This document shows, piece after piece, positions 46,468 through 56,740 of a stretch of DNA of 64,000 nucleotides. This stretch comes from Haloquadratum walsbyi J07HQW2. GTDB lineage: Archaea; Halobacteriota; Halobacteria; Halobacteriales; Haloferacaceae. Made by a program: the position numbers and the translations under genes. The notes beneath the pieces were generated by a model that saw only the letters and a program-made list of their open reading frames with translations, searched no databases and had not been told where the DNA came from. The stretch covers positions 2,907,731-2,971,730 of the forward strand of contig NZ_KE356561.1 of the NCBI RefSeq assembly GCF_000415985.1. The letters are read 5' to 3'. Positions within the stretch are counted from its first letter, which is position 1. Every line of letters begins with the position of its first letter.

Positions 46468-46916
46468 ATACCGCAGACCAATATGTAGAGGCAATATATC
46501 TTGAACAGCAAATTGAAAACGGACCAGTCTCGACTGGAACGCTCGCAGATCGACTAGATATTAGCCCAGCAAGTGCAAACGATATGATTGGGAAACTCGA
46601 ATCACGTAATCTCGTCGATCATGAAAAATACACTGGGGTGACACTCACAGATGAAGGAATTGCACGTGCACGCGAGGCCCTGCAAACGTATTGTATTATT
46701 GAACGGTTCCTGATGAATGTCCTTGCTGTCGAGTCATTCCGTACGGAAGCAGATGAGCTTGAACCCGTGATTGATGAACTCGTTGCTGAACGACTCGACA
46801 CAATTATTGACCGTCATCCAGACTGTCCCGATTGTTTTGATCCTGAGACAAATGCATGCTGTTATCTCGACCTTGTAACTGAGTCAACAAAAACAAACGA
46901 ACAGCGTGCAGATTAA
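46464..46916 (+). CDS. Metal-dependent transcriptional regulator, DtxR/SirR family
   Basis: A 150-residue regulator. The N-terminal winged helix is typical: TADQYVEAIYLEQQIENGPV, TGTLADRLDISPASANDMIG and a wing with YTGVTLTDEG. The dimerisation/metal domain follows (FLMNVLAVESFRTEADELEP). The C terminus has a Cys cluster, HPDCPDCFDPETNACC, that could bind a metal or an Fe-S cluster. It lacks the C-terminal SH3-like domain, as is common in short forms. The 4-bp overlap with the ferritin-like gene and the nearby suf genes suggest control of iron metabolism. Confidence 0.88.
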   Translation: MNTADQYVEAIYLEQQIENGPVSTGTLADRLDISPASANDMIGKLESRNLVDHEKYTGVTLTDEGIARAREALQTYCIIERFLMNVLAVESFRTEADELEPVIDELVAERLDTIIDRHPDCPDCFDPETNACCYLDLVTESTKTNEQRAD

Positions 46917-47242
46917 CAGTACATCTCATAGGATTGAATGAGCTGAGCACACTCCAGTTCTCAGTTAGTATATAGATTCAGGTTGAGATTCGAATTCGAA
47001 TTCACCCCATCGTTTCACATCTCATTATTCGGCGTTTTGAAGATACCACAGGGATGTTTCGATAATTATCATTTAACTGATATTCAACTAGTTGTGGATA
47101 GCGATTTGATAATATACATCAATTATACTCAACACCAGATGAGTAATCGAGATTGCATAGAGTCTGATTTCGATGTATGAATTGATCTACTTGCGAATGA
47201 ACTCGATGGTTTTTCATATGACCGCACATGTGTATCAATTGT
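46917..47242. other. AT-rich region before the tRNA gene
   Basis: About 325 bp with no convincing gene. The frame 46983-47180 has no protein-like features. The last 50 bp presumably hold the tRNA promoter; no clear box was fixed. Confidence 0.45.
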
Positions 47243-47315
47243 AGTCCCGTGGTGTAGTGGCCAATCATAACGGCCTTTGGAGCCGTTGACGGCGGTTCGA
47301 ATCCGCCCGGGACTA
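47243..47315 (+). tRNA. tRNA-Gln (anticodon TTG)
   Basis: The 73-base sequence folds as a tRNA. The acceptor stem AGTCCCG (47243-47249) pairs with CGGGACT (47308-47314), followed by discriminator A. The anticodon stem is ACGGC/GCCGT with loop CTTTGGA, giving anticodon TTG. The T arm is GGCGG-TTCGAAT-CCGCC. No intron is present and CCA is not encoded. It reads CAA glutamine codons; in archaea it is first charged with Glu and amidated, by GatCAB or GatDE. Confidence 0.95.
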
Positions 47316-47633
47316 TGCGTTTATGTCGGCGAATCCTGTTTTCATTCATTAGCTGATTATCTAAGCGAAACCCACGATGAAGAACACGAAGACTCTGTGA
47401 GTTGAATACTCGTGAGAACGTACCGTCTGTTGTAATCTACAGATATCAAGACGAGTGTCTTGGGGCTTGTCTCCGGGGTAGCTCACTTGTTTCGGTGATG
47501 AAACATACAATAGATTACCTTCGAACACACACGAGGAGGTCCTCGGTATCGGGACCGTCATATTGGGCTTCTCTAATCTCGTAGATACGAATTTGAAACC
47601 ATACTAATATCGTCGAATATAATGGCTAATTAA
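47316..47633. other. Gene-free region after the tRNA
   Basis: About 318 bp between the tRNA and the end of the DUF1405 gene. Mixed composition; short open frames on both strands look random. No repeat or hairpin stood out. Confidence 0.45.
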
Positions 47634-48317
47634 TTAACCGTCGTCGTCAGCTATCTCAGATTTTATGCTTCGGATACGGACGGCAAACATCAAAAACAAC
47701 GTAATAAGTGTCAAACAAATCGCAGCTACGGCGGCGATATCATGTGCACGGACGCTGTGGTCACCGGCGCTGGCAAGCCTTGGTCCAAAATGAGTGTGAT
47801 GATAATCTCCAATGAGTGGCATAAGATAGTCGACAATGTCATTAAATCCAAACCAACTCACAGCAACACCAACAGCAGGAATAGTAAATTCTGCATATCG
47901 ATAGATCACGAATGCTTGTAACCCCATTCCAAGGTGACTAATGAGCAAAAACCATTGATATAGACTTTGAGTAATGAATATATCGTTGATGAAAATCTGA
48001 ACAGCCACCACCCAAAATCCATATTTTAGATTTCCAACAAACGCCAGCGCATGTATCCAGTTTCGACTCTGTCCGAATCGCCATGACAGAAGGCTTAGTA
48101 CCATCAGCGTTGTTGCGAGTGGACTGTCAGGCACAACAGGCCACATTACTACCGATGTATTCAATAACTGGAATCGGTAATACCAGAATCCAAATATGCT
48201 ACCGACGATATTGATCAAGATGATTGCCCAAGAAAGCTGAAGTGCAAACGTCTCGATCTGAGTCGGTAACGGTGAGAGATACACCGGAAGATCATCCGGA
48301 GCGGGTATTGAATTCAT
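47634..48317 (-). CDS. DUF1405 family membrane protein
   Basis: A 227-residue integral membrane protein with about six hydrophobic segments. Recognisable pieces are FWYYRFQLLNTSVVMWPVVP DSPLAT, HALAFVGNLKYGFWVVAVQI, LLISHLGMGLQAFVIYR and FGFNDIVDYLMPLIGDYHHT. These fit the DUF1405 family of archaea and bacilli. Function unknown. The start MNSIPAPDDLPVYLSPLP is followed by the first segment at about residue 25. Confidence 0.82.
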   Translation of the reverse strand: MNSIPAPDDLPVYLSPLPTQIETFALQLSWAIILINIVGSIFGFWYYRFQLLNTSVVMWPVVPDSPLATTLMVLSLLSWRFGQSRNWIHALAFVGNLKYGFWVVAVQIFINDIFITQSLYQWFLLISHLGMGLQAFVIYRYAEFTIPAVGVAVSWFGFNDIVDYLMPLIGDYHHTHFGPRLASAGDHSVRAHDIAAVAAICLTLITLFLMFAVRIRSIKSEIADDDG

Positions 48318-48759
48318 TATCCCTAATTATGATACTGATATGATAATGAGAATTGCAATGTGCCCGCGTGCATTGTGCGTTGATCGCTATTATGACTGAA
48401 CATCATGATATGGTCGAAGATATCTAATAGCCAGCCCATATCAGGTATAAAACTGCTGGAATGACCTATTTGCAATAGTGGTTGGCGACAGGATGGGGCT
48501 AATGAACTATGATTACTAGTTACTCCAAGATAATATAATCATGATAACTTGGAGTACTTGCGATACAGACACTGAGCATGTGCGACTCAGTTTGTGCACT
48601 GTAGTGTGCGTAGTACCGATACAACCGATCATATACATCTTATTTATATTATCTCGTCGTAACGCCTAAGAACCGAAGAGCCATTCGTTGGAGTAATGAA
48701 TCTATTCGTGACTCTATTGCCGGCTGGACTGCCGGAAATAACTTATCCGAGGTGGTATT
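48318..48759. other. Divergent intergenic region
   Basis: About 440 bp between two divergently read genes, AT-rich with TATA-like runs (for example 48635-48650). It should hold promoters for both genes. No gene seen; a 24-codon frame from 48695 does not look protein-like. Confidence 0.45.
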
Positions 48760-49617
48760 GTGGGCGTTGAAATTAAGGATTCTGCTGTTTCTGACGCAGA
48801 GTTCGAGCGGATGCAGCAGTTTGTTTATGATTATCTTGCTGCTAGCGTTGAGGCTGAGGATGATGGTGGTCGAATGCGGTGGTATCCATGGCATAGTGCG
48901 GAATATCGATTCAATCATATTCAGAATGTCATTGAGATCGCAACGACAATCGCTGACCGCGAGGGAGCAGCAGTTGATGTTGTCCGTGTTTCTTCGCTAT
49001 TTCATGATATCTCCAAACTTGAGGCGGACCAGGATGTCCATGCCGAGGAAGGTGCCCGGGTTACTCGCGAGTATCTTCAGACCCGCGGTAACCTCCCACA
49101 GTCGTTCATTGATGAGGTGTGTCAGTCTGTTACCGACCATTCATATCAAGGTCAACTGACAGATGTCCCCCTTGAGACACAGAGCCTCATCGAAGCAGAT
49201 ATTCTTGATAAAATTGGGGCGAACGGTACTGCATTGATCCTCCTACGGATGGGATATGAGTCTCGCACACATACCGATGCTGCAGAAATGGTTGATCGCG
49301 TTCTTGAACGTGGACGTAATGCGAAAGAACGGATTGTCTCTGATACCGCCGAAAGTATTGCACATCAGCGTCTCAAACGCGTGAAGTGGTTTCGGGAATG
49401 GCTTGAATCTGAAGTCCCAGCGATGTCTGCCACTGAGGAAATCGAATTCACGCCCGATTCCTCGACGGTAAATAATCGGACGATGCCCAACGATACTGAT
49501 TCTAACGTTGGCGTCACCACTGACCCCAATACAGACATAGACACAGACACAGACGCTAGTACTGACACCGGCACCGATAATAGCGATCCCGTCGACACTC
49601 ACGTCACTGATGGATAG
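48760..49617 (+). CDS. HD-domain metal-dependent phosphohydrolase
   Basis: The 285-residue protein, with GTG start at 48760 (VGVEIKDSAVSDAEFERMQQ), has the HD pattern: HSAEYRFNHIQNV (first His), SSLFHDISKLEADQ (HD dyad, about residue 85), SVTDHSYQG (next His) and ADILDKIGANG (last Asp). HD enzymes hydrolyse nucleotides or other phosphate esters; the substrate is unknown. The last 65 residues are a low-complexity acidic tail (NTDIDTDTDASTDTGTD) from a hexamer-type repeat and are not needed for the fold. Confidence 0.85.
   Translation: MGVEIKDSAVSDAEFERMQQFVYDYLAASVEAEDDGGRMRWYPWHSAEYRFNHIQNVIEIATTIADREGAAVDVVRVSSLFHDISKLEADQDVHAEEGARVTREYLQTRGNLPQSFIDEVCQSVTDHSYQGQLTDVPLETQSLIEADILDKIGANGTALILLRMGYESRTHTDAAEMVDRVLERGRNAKERIVSDTAESIAHQRLKRVKWFREWLESEVPAMSATEEIEFTPDSSTVNNRTMPNDTDSNVGVTTDPNTDIDTDTDASTDTGTDNSDPVDTHVTDG
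49527..49572 (+). repeat. GACACA-type hexamer tract in the HD gene tail
   Basis: Several copies of a 6-bp unit (ACAGAC/GACACA) encode alternating Asp and Thr near the C terminus of the HD protein. The frame is kept. It is the same kind of acidic dipeptide expansion as in gatA. Confidence 0.75.
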
Positions 49618-49892
49618 ATAAGATAAATAACACAGTTTGACGAAGTGATGCTGTATCCCTCACAGCGAAGACAACCATCGAATCATGAGTGCCATCTGCG
49701 TAAGAATATAATTGCTGTATACACAGTTTGATCTCTCAAGAGACTTACTCGTGAGTTATCAATATTTGTATGATTGATTAAAATCTTCACATCACCTTTT
49801 CATTGAGTCATCACTGCTGGCTTTTGTGAGTGAGATGTATGACAAAAACTCGACAAAACTGAAACGATGAAAACTAAATACTACGCATACGA

Positions 49893-52800
49893 TCAGTCGT
49901 CGCTTGTTTGTGCAATGGCATCATTATCAGTGATGCTTGCTGAGGCAGCTGCAGCTGGTGGAAGTTCATTCCTTACGTCGTCCCGTGCTCGCTCTTCGAT
50001 GACTTCTGCATATGCATCAGGCATTACCTTCACGAAGTCACCAACAACATCTGTCCATTGTTCAAGCATCCACTCAGCTTGATCACTACTGGTATATTCT
50101 TCGTGATTTTCAATAAGCCGGCGGAGCATCTCCTCATCGCTATCTTCAAGTTGAGACGCAAGCGATACCATTTCTGTGTTTGCTGACTCTGAGAATGTAT
50201 CGTCTGGGTCGTACACGTATGCAATCCCACCTGACATACCCGCAGCAAAGTTTCGACCTGTCTCTCCAAGGACAGCAACAACACCACCGGTCATATATTC
50301 ACAGCCGTGATCGCCAACTCCTTCGACAACAGCCTTAGTTCCGGAGTTACGGACCGCAAATCGTTCACCAGCAACGCCGTTGACATACAATTCACCCTGC
50401 GTCGCGCCATAAAGTGCAACGTTTCCGATAAGGACATTCTCACTCGCTTCGTAATTGGCTGTCTCTGGAGTGTCAATAATTACTTTTCCGCCAGAGAGCC
50501 CTTTACCAACGTAGTCATTGGCTGCACCGGTAAGATGCATCGTGACACCGCTTGCAAGGAACGCACCAAATGACTGTCCTGCAACACCATCGAATGAGCA
50601 ATGGATTGTGTCGTCTGGTAACCCAGTGCCACCATACTCACTCGAAATTCGGTTTGATAACATCGCACCAACCGCTCGATCAACATTCGAGATTGATTCC
50701 GTGATCGCAACTGGTTCTCCATCAGTAATTGCCCCTTCAGCTGACTCAATAAGTTCATGATCGAGTTGCGTCTCGATAGCGGAATGAGTCTGCCCTTCAG
50801 TTCGGTGTCTCGTATCACCTGCAGGCTCTGCAATAACATCTGAGAGATCAAGATGACGAGCCTTCTCATGATCGGTCTCACGTTGTGTCAAGAGTGATGG
50901 TCGCCCAATCATCTCATCTAATGACTCGAATCCAAGTTCAGCCATTATTTCTCTGAGTTCCTGTGCAATGAACGTCATGTAGTTGATAACATGATCCGGC
51001 TGTCCGGGGAATCGATTCCGGAGTTTCTCCCGTTGTGTCGCAACACCGACTGGACAGGTGTTTTCTTGACATTGCCGAGCCATCACGCACCCAGAGGTAA
51101 CGAGTGAAGCAGTTCCAAAGACGTACTCTTCGCCACCTAACAGCGCCGCAATAGCAACGTCACGACCAGTTTTCATTCCGCCATCGACAGCAACACGAAT
51201 GCGTGATCGAAGGTTTGTTGCCCGAAGCATCTGGTTTGTCTCTGCTAGACCAAGCTCCCACGGCAGACCCGCATTCTTAATTGATGTCTTCGGTGACGCA
51301 CCAGTTCCACCGTCATGTCCTGAGATATGCACAACGTCAGAGTTTGCCTTTGCGACACCTGCAGCAATCGTTCCGATACCCGCCTCTGAGACGAGTTTGA
51401 CATTAATATCTGCTTCAGGGTTTGCCGCCTTTAGATCATGAATAAGCTGTTTGAGGTCCTCAATTGAATAAATATCATGTAATGGTGGTGGCGAAATAAG
51501 CCCAACACCTGGTGTTGAGAACCGAACATGGGCAATCATCTCATTAACCTTCTTTCCAGGAAGATGCCCACCTTCACCAGGCTTTGCTCCCTGTGCCATC
51601 TTTATTTGAATCTCATCAGCGCTTGTGAGGTACTCTGATGTGACACCAAACCGTCCTGATGCAACCTGTTTGACTGCACATTCTTTTTCAGTTCCAAATC
51701 GCTCTGGTGGCTCGCCGCCTTCGCCAGTGTTCGATTTCGCACCAAGACGATTCATAGCGATTGAATTATTCTCATGCGCCTCTGGAGAGAGACTCCCAAG
51801 CGACATCGCCGCTGTCGAAAACCGCGTCACAATATCTTCGACAGGTTCAACAGACTCAACCGGAATGGACTCACGATCACCATCGAATGAGAGAAGTCCT
51901 CGCAGAGTTTGCAGTTCTTCAGACTGATCATTAATTAGCTCAGCGAACTCACCGTATTTTTCATAATCACCTGATCGAACTGCCTGTTGAAGTGTTCCAA
52001 CTGTTTCCGGGTTCCATTGATGATGAATTCCATCAGATCGATGCTCGAATTCACCCTGTCGTTCCAACTCTGGGTCGGTTCCGTAAGCGACCGTATGTCG
52101 GGTTAATGCGTCTTCCTCAATGACATCAATGCCGATTCCCTCAGTTCTGATCTCTGTTCCTTCAAAGTATTCTGCAATGAAATCTGAATCAAGACCGACT
52201 GCCTCGAAAATTTGCGCTCCTTGATATGACTCGACCGTTGAAATCCCCATCTTCGCCATTGTCTTGAGTAGCCCATCTTCAAGCGCTCCGATGTATGAGG
52301 CAATCGCCTCGGACTCTTCAGCACCGTCAGGTCCAGCAACAACATCGGCAATCGTCTGGTATGCAAGATATGGATTGATACCATCAGCACCGTATCCGAC
52401 AAGTGTTGCAATATGATGGACCTCACGTGGGTCACCAGACTCAATAATAAGTCCAGCACGGCTTCGAAGCCCAGAGCGAACAAGACTATGATGTACAGCA
52501 CCTGTTGCAAGAAGGCTTGGAATCGCTACACGGTCGGAATTAAGTTTTTTATCTGAAAGTACAACGACGTCAGCACCATTTCTGATCGCAGTTGCCGCGT
52601 CCTCACGGATTTGTTCGATTGCTGTGTCAAGTGCTTTCTCGCGATCATATGTGATGTCAACAACTGCTGTCGACATTGCATCTTCTTCAGTATTACCCAG
52701 TGATTTGATTCCTGATGTCTGTTCATCAGACAACACAGGTGAATCTAAGACGAGCTGACGGGCGTGGGCTTGAGTCTCATCAAGGAGATTCCGTTGTGCC

Positions 52801-54461
52801 CCGACACGCGATTCGAGCGAAGTGACTAATTCTTCGCGAATGTAATCAAGCGGTGGGTTTGTGACTTGTGCGAATAGTTGTTTGAAGTATGTAAACAGCG
52901 GTCGATTAAAATCTGACAGAACTGATAATGGAGTATCATCACCCATCGACCCGACTGGGTCTTTACCTTTTTCTGCCATCGGCTCAATCAGGTGATTAAT
53001 CTGATCATGCGTGTACCCGAATGCTGCTTGTGCTGCACGGAGATGATCAACGTCTGCCTGCGATTCGTATCCAGAATCACCAGTCAGTTCTGAGAGGTGT
53101 CGTTGTTCTGATTCAATCCACTCACCGTACTTCTCATCGGTAAGCGAATCAAATACCTCAGAGTCTGGAATAACACGTCCCTCTTCTGGGTCTGCAACAA
53201 ATAACTGCCCAGGCTGAAGACGTCCACGTTCACTAATATTACTCGGCTCAGTATCGAGCGCACCAGACTCACTTGCCATAATGAGCGTGTTATCTGTTGT
53301 AATATCATATCGACACGGTCGGAGTCCATTTCGATCAAGGACTGCAGCAATTCGATCGCCATCTGTTGCTGCAACCAGTGCTGGTCCGTCCCATGGTTCA
53401 ACGAGTGAGGCGTGGTAATCGTACCATTCGCGACGATCCTTGTCCATCTGCTCATCACCACGATATGCTTCAGGAATGAGCATTCGAAGGACATGTGGTA
53501 GTTCACGACCTCCTTGTAGAAGCAACTCAACAGCATTGTCAACAGATGCTGTGTCTGACTGATCTGGGTCGTTAATTACTGGTTTTATCGTGTCGAGGTC
53601 GTCGTCAAATTCTGGGTGTGAGAGGTCTGTTTCACGGCTTCGCATCCAATTGATATTGCCTTGAATCGTATTGATCTCGCCGTTATGAATGATATGTCGG
53701 TATGGGTGTGCGAGATGCCATGCACCAAGTGTATTTGTTGAAAACCGGGCATGAACGAGTGTCAGCGTTGTTTTGAACCGTTCGTCCGCAAGATCTTGAT
53801 AATAATCAGCGAGCTGCGTTCCTTTCAGCAATCCTTTATATACGATCGTTTGCCTGGATAATGAACAAATGTAGAATCGCGCAGCACCGGTTGAGTCAAG
53901 TTCATTTACTTCTGTCTCAACTGCTCGCCGAGCAATGTACAAAGACCGGTCAAACTGCTTTTCATCGACTGCACCTGTCTCAGTTTTATGCGTAGATCCA
54001 GGGACGATGAATGCCTGCCAAACATCAGGCTCAGATGCAAGCGCTGTTTCACCAAGGTCACTGTTATCTGTTGGAACGTCTCGCCATTCGACGACAGATA
54101 GGTCGTGCTCAGCAAGCACCCGCTCGAAGATCGACATAAGACCTTCTCGAGCGGCATCGTCTTGCGGCATAAAAATCGAACCAACGGCATACTCTTCTGG
54201 GAGGTCATGCCCGACAACAGCATCAAAGAATGAATCAGGTTGTTGGATAACGATTCCAGCACCGTCACCTGTGTCAGGCTCGGCACCGGTCGTTCCTCGG
54301 TGCTCAAGATTTTCAAGGAGTTCAATCCCATCAGATACGGTTTGGTGTGATTGTCCACCGTCAAGATTGACGACAGCACCAACACCGCAGTTCGACTGAC
54401 TATCTGATGGATCAGCTAATCCATCCGAATTTCCAGTCGTATGGCTACTTGGCTTGGTCAT
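49893..54461 (-). CDS. gltB: Glutamate synthase large subunit
   Basis: GltB makes two glutamates from glutamine and 2-oxoglutarate. The 1522 residues have the full domain order. The class II glutaminase has its Cys in SNCGVGAVVNL at about residue 25, after a leader that would be removed. The central domain (about 480-780), the FMN-binding synthase domain (GAKSNTGEGGEPPERFG, HISGHDGGTGASP), the 3Fe-4S cysteines (CVMARQCQENTCPVGVATQ) and the C-terminal GXGXG beta-helix (GGAVIVLGETG-like GGVVAVLGETGRNFAAGMSG) follow. No gltD lies next to it; haloarchaeal enzymes are often ferredoxin-linked. Confidence 0.96.
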   Translation of the reverse strand: MTKPSSHTTGNSDGLADPSDSQSNCGVGAVVNLDGGQSHQTVSDGIELLENLEHRGTTGAEPDTGDGAGIVIQQPDSFFDAVVGHDLPEEYAVGSIFMPQDDAAREGLMSIFERVLAEHDLSVVEWRDVPTDNSDLGETALASEPDVWQAFIVPGSTHKTETGAVDEKQFDRSLYIARRAVETEVNELDSTGAARFYICSLSRQTIVYKGLLKGTQLADYYQDLADERFKTTLTLVHARFSTNTLGAWHLAHPYRHIIHNGEINTIQGNINWMRSRETDLSHPEFDDDLDTIKPVINDPDQSDTASVDNAVELLLQGGRELPHVLRMLIPEAYRGDEQMDKDRREWYDYHASLVEPWDGPALVAATDGDRIAAVLDRNGLRPCRYDITTDNTLIMASESGALDTEPSNISERGRLQPGQLFVADPEEGRVIPDSEVFDSLTDEKYGEWIESEQRHLSELTGDSGYESQADVDHLRAAQAAFGYTHDQINHLIEPMAEKGKDPVGSMGDDTPLSVLSDFNRPLFTYFKQLFAQVTNPPLDYIREELVTSLESRVGAQRNLLDETQAHARQLVLDSPVLSDEQTSGIKSLGNTEEDAMSTAVVDITYDREKALDTAIEQIREDAATAIRNGADVVVLSDKKLNSDRVAIPSLLATGAVHHSLVRSGLRSRAGLIIESGDPREVHHIATLVGYGADGINPYLAYQTIADVVAGPDGAEESEAIASYIGALEDGLLKTMAKMGISTVESYQGAQIFEAVGLDSDFIAEYFEGTEIRTEGIGIDVIEEDALTRHTVAYGTDPELERQGEFEHRSDGIHHQWNPETVGTLQQAVRSGDYEKYGEFAELINDQSEELQTLRGLLSFDGDRESIPVESVEPVEDIVTRFSTAAMSLGSLSPEAHENNSIAMNRLGAKSNTGEGGEPPERFGTEKECAVKQVASGRFGVTSEYLTSADEIQIKMAQGAKPGEGGHLPGKKVNEMIAHVRFSTPGVGLISPPPLHDIYSIEDLKQLIHDLKAANPEADINVKLVSEAGIGTIAAGVAKANSDVVHISGHDGGTGASPKTSIKNAGLPWELGLAETNQMLRATNLRSRIRVAVDGGMKTGRDVAIAALLGGEEYVFGTASLVTSGCVMARQCQENTCPVGVATQREKLRNRFPGQPDHVINYMTFIAQELREIMAELGFESLDEMIGRPSLLTQRETDHEKARHLDLSDVIAEPAGDTRHRTEGQTHSAIETQLDHELIESAEGAITDGEPVAITESISNVDRAVGAMLSNRISSEYGGTGLPDDTIHCSFDGVAGQSFGAFLASGVTMHLTGAANDYVGKGLSGGKVIIDTPETANYEASENVLIGNVALYGATQGELYVNGVAGERFAVRNSGTKAVVEGVGDHGCEYMTGGVVAVLGETGRNFAAGMSGGIAYVYDPDDTFSESANTEMVSLASQLEDSDEEMLRRLIENHEEYTSSDQAEWMLEQWTDVVGDFVKVMPDAYAEVIEERARDDVRNELPPAAAASASITDNDAIAQTSDD

Positions 54462-54623
54462 ATGATGTTTACAGCACGGTTACTAAAGGAACTTGTCCTC
54501 AAATGATATGGTGACACTAACCACATATAAGGCTCCAGAGGAATATATAATATATTGACGATATTCTCGACATCTGACGAATGTAATTATCGACAAATAT
54601 AATTTTCGATATTACTAATTTCG

Positions 54624-56165
54624 TTAATAAGACTTGGCGAAATATGCAGTTTCGAGAGCTGGATTATCACAGACCACACATGTTGAGTCTGTCAGATCGA
54701 GTGACCCCCCATCGAGCCCCACTGTCGTATCATCACTCCCTGCAGTTGTGTGAGCATCGATACTATCCTGCTCATCGGTCACATCATTGGATAACGGAAC
54801 CATGACAATCTCGGCTGCGATTTCATCTTTAATTGCTGTTTCACAGCTTTCATTACCACACCATGGAGTTTTGACATATCCACCGTGTTGTCCAATCGTT
54901 CCTAACAGTTCAGAGCGGGTTTCGGCTGTCCGAATATTTGACTTGAGTGTTTCTTCTGCGTTTGTATACAACTTCGCGTATATCGAATCAAACTGTTCTT
55001 GAACTGCTTCGACAATTCTTGACTGTTCAACTGTAATTGACTCCCCATCAGGTCGATGTACCAGTGTGACTGTTCCCTCCGCGGCTTCATTTGGTCCAAT
55101 TTCAGCCCGCAATGGTACACCCTTTAGCTCCCATTCATTGAATTTAAATCCAGGATTCTGTTCATCACGGTCGTCAATTTCGACACGAATGTCAGCATCA
55201 TCAAGCTCGTCTGCAATATCTTCAGCATACTCAATCACGGTCTCTTTTGTCTCTGTCTGCCAAATTGGGACGATAACAACCTGTTCTGGAGCAATCGTCG
55301 GTGGGAGTACCAATCCCTGATCATCCGAATGCGTCATAATTAATGCACCAAGTGCTCGCCACGAAAGCCCCCATGATGTTGTGTGTGCGACTTGTGATGT
55401 TTCGTTTGTGTCAGTGTATGTAATATCGAATGCATCCGCGAATCCAGTGCCGAGATAGTGTGATGTTGCGCCCTGGACCGATTTCCCATCTGGCATCAGT
55501 GCCTCAACAGTCGTTGTTGTATCCGCTCCTGGGAATTTATCATGTTCTGGTTTCGCACCTCGGAGTACAGGAATCGCAAGCAGATCTTCATACGTTGACT
55601 CATACTGATCCAGGCGACACATCGTTTCTGTCCATGCGTCCGCCCGCGTCTCATGCGCAGTATGACCTTCCTGCCAGAGGAACTCTTTTGTTCTGAAAAA
55701 CGGCTTTGTTTCCGTTGCCTCCCATCGAACGACTGAGGTCCATTGATTCACTCGCATTGGCAAGTCTCGGTAGCTCCGGATCCATTGTGAGAGATATGGA
55801 GCGATGATTGATTCTGATGTCGGACGGACCGCAAGTCGTTCTTCAAGTTCATTTCGACCAGCCTGCTCAACCCATGCTACCTCAGGATCAAATCCTTCAA
55901 CAATCTCTTTCTCACGTTCAAGATACCCTTCAGGAATAAAGAGTGGAAAGTATGCATTCTGAACACCCGTTTGTTTGAATCGAGTGTCAAGATAACTCTG
56001 TACACGTTCCCAGAGTTCATATGCTCGTGGACGTGTGATAATGAATCCACTCATCCCATCTGGCCCGTAGTTAGCTAACTCAGCCTTCTGAACAACCTCA
56101 GCATACCACTCACCAGTATTATGTGTCTTTGATTGAGTAATCCCGAGATCTTGATCCTCACTCAT
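54624..56165 (-). CDS. proS: Prolyl-tRNA synthetase, archaeal type
   Basis: ProS charges tRNA-Pro. The 513 residues have class II motifs: motif 1 region (GFIITRPRAYELWERVQSYL), motif 2 (VNQWTSVVRWEATETKPFFR TKEFLWQEGHTAH) and motif 3 (TSWGLSWRALGALIMTHSDDQG), then the anticodon domain. The C-terminal zinc-binding domain has CGNESC and, near the end, CVVCDNP, and finishes with AYFAKSY, the conserved C-terminal Tyr of archaeal and eukaryotic ProRS. An acidic loop lies in the zinc domain. Single gene. Confidence 0.95.
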   Translation of the reverse strand: MSEDQDLGITQSKTHNTGEWYAEVVQKAELANYGPDGMSGFIITRPRAYELWERVQSYLDTRFKQTGVQNAYFPLFIPEGYLEREKEIVEGFDPEVAWVEQAGRNELEERLAVRPTSESIIAPYLSQWIRSYRDLPMRVNQWTSVVRWEATETKPFFRTKEFLWQEGHTAHETRADAWTETMCRLDQYESTYEDLLAIPVLRGAKPEHDKFPGADTTTTVEALMPDGKSVQGATSHYLGTGFADAFDITYTDTNETSQVAHTTSWGLSWRALGALIMTHSDDQGLVLPPTIAPEQVVIVPIWQTETKETVIEYAEDIADELDDADIRVEIDDRDEQNPGFKFNEWELKGVPLRAEIGPNEAAEGTVTLVHRPDGESITVEQSRIVEAVQEQFDSIYAKLYTNAEETLKSNIRTAETRSELLGTIGQHGGYVKTPWCGNESCETAIKDEIAAEIVMVPLSNDVTDEQDSIDAHTTAGSDDTTVGLDGGSLDLTDSTCVVCDNPALETAYFAKSY

Positions 56166-56264
56166 TAGTTAAAAAGAACTTTAGCCGCGTATTAAATCCC
56201 CTGAACAAAACGATCCCTCGTCTGAGCCAGTTCGCTGCACTCTGAATGATATTGCTGACCCCTA

Positions 56265-56615
56265 GTGACTGAGTTTGAAATCCTACAGCGAGTGTTGTAT
56301 CAAGATCACCAGACGGTGATTCCCGGTGTCTGTTTCAAACTCGATACTACGTACGAGAGATGTCCAGCGTGTGGATTTGAGATAGATAGAGACGCGAACG
56401 CAGCGATTAATATGTTATCTCGTGATTTTGAAAAGCTAGGACTGGGGCAGTCCGAAGGCGTAAGTCCTGTGGAGACTGCGCTCGCTCTGTTCACATCGTC
56501 AGGAAGTTGTGGCGTCGTGGATGGAAAGCGCGTCGTTGAGACAGAACAGAACAGGGAGCCCCAGCCCCACCCTCACCGGAGCCGCGCCAGCGGCTGAGTA
56601 GGGTGGAATAGTTCA
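56265..56615 (+). pseudogene. tnpB: tnpB C-terminal fragment with element right end
   Basis: Only the end of a TnpB remains: ERCPACGFEIDRDANAAINM (zinc ribbon half and the last catalytic Asp region) and a tail SPVETALALFTSSGS...KRVVETEQNREPQ. The element right end follows at about 56555-56615 with CCCCACCCTC...GAGTAGGGTGG and GAATAGTTCAC, the same design as at 21.2 kb. The tail of TnpB overlaps this end, where the guide (omega) RNA of such elements normally lies. The N-terminal two thirds and the left end are absent. Confidence 0.75.
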
Positions 56616-56724
56616 CACGCTATGATACATTACAAAACGTCAAGTTCCAATCCAACAGTACGATATCGTTGGATTCAGCCGTGTTAACCTGGGGTGGATG
56701 TCAAGTATATGATTCTGGCTTGAG

Positions 56725-56740
56725 AAGATTTTTATACGCA
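56725..56740 (+). promoter_or_regulatory. TATA-like box upstream of aCPSF1
   Basis: AGATTTTTATACGC has the shape of a strong haloarchaeal TATA box. It lies about 215 bp before the aCPSF1 start codon. If used it would give a leader of roughly 185 nt, or a separate small RNA beginning near 56760. No other strong box was seen closer to the gene. Confidence 0.4.

Noticed and set aside
48752..49159. 135-codon plus-strand frame overlapping the start of the HD gene
   Set aside because: Hydrophobic and motif-free; the HD-domain frame with its metal residues occupies the same DNA.
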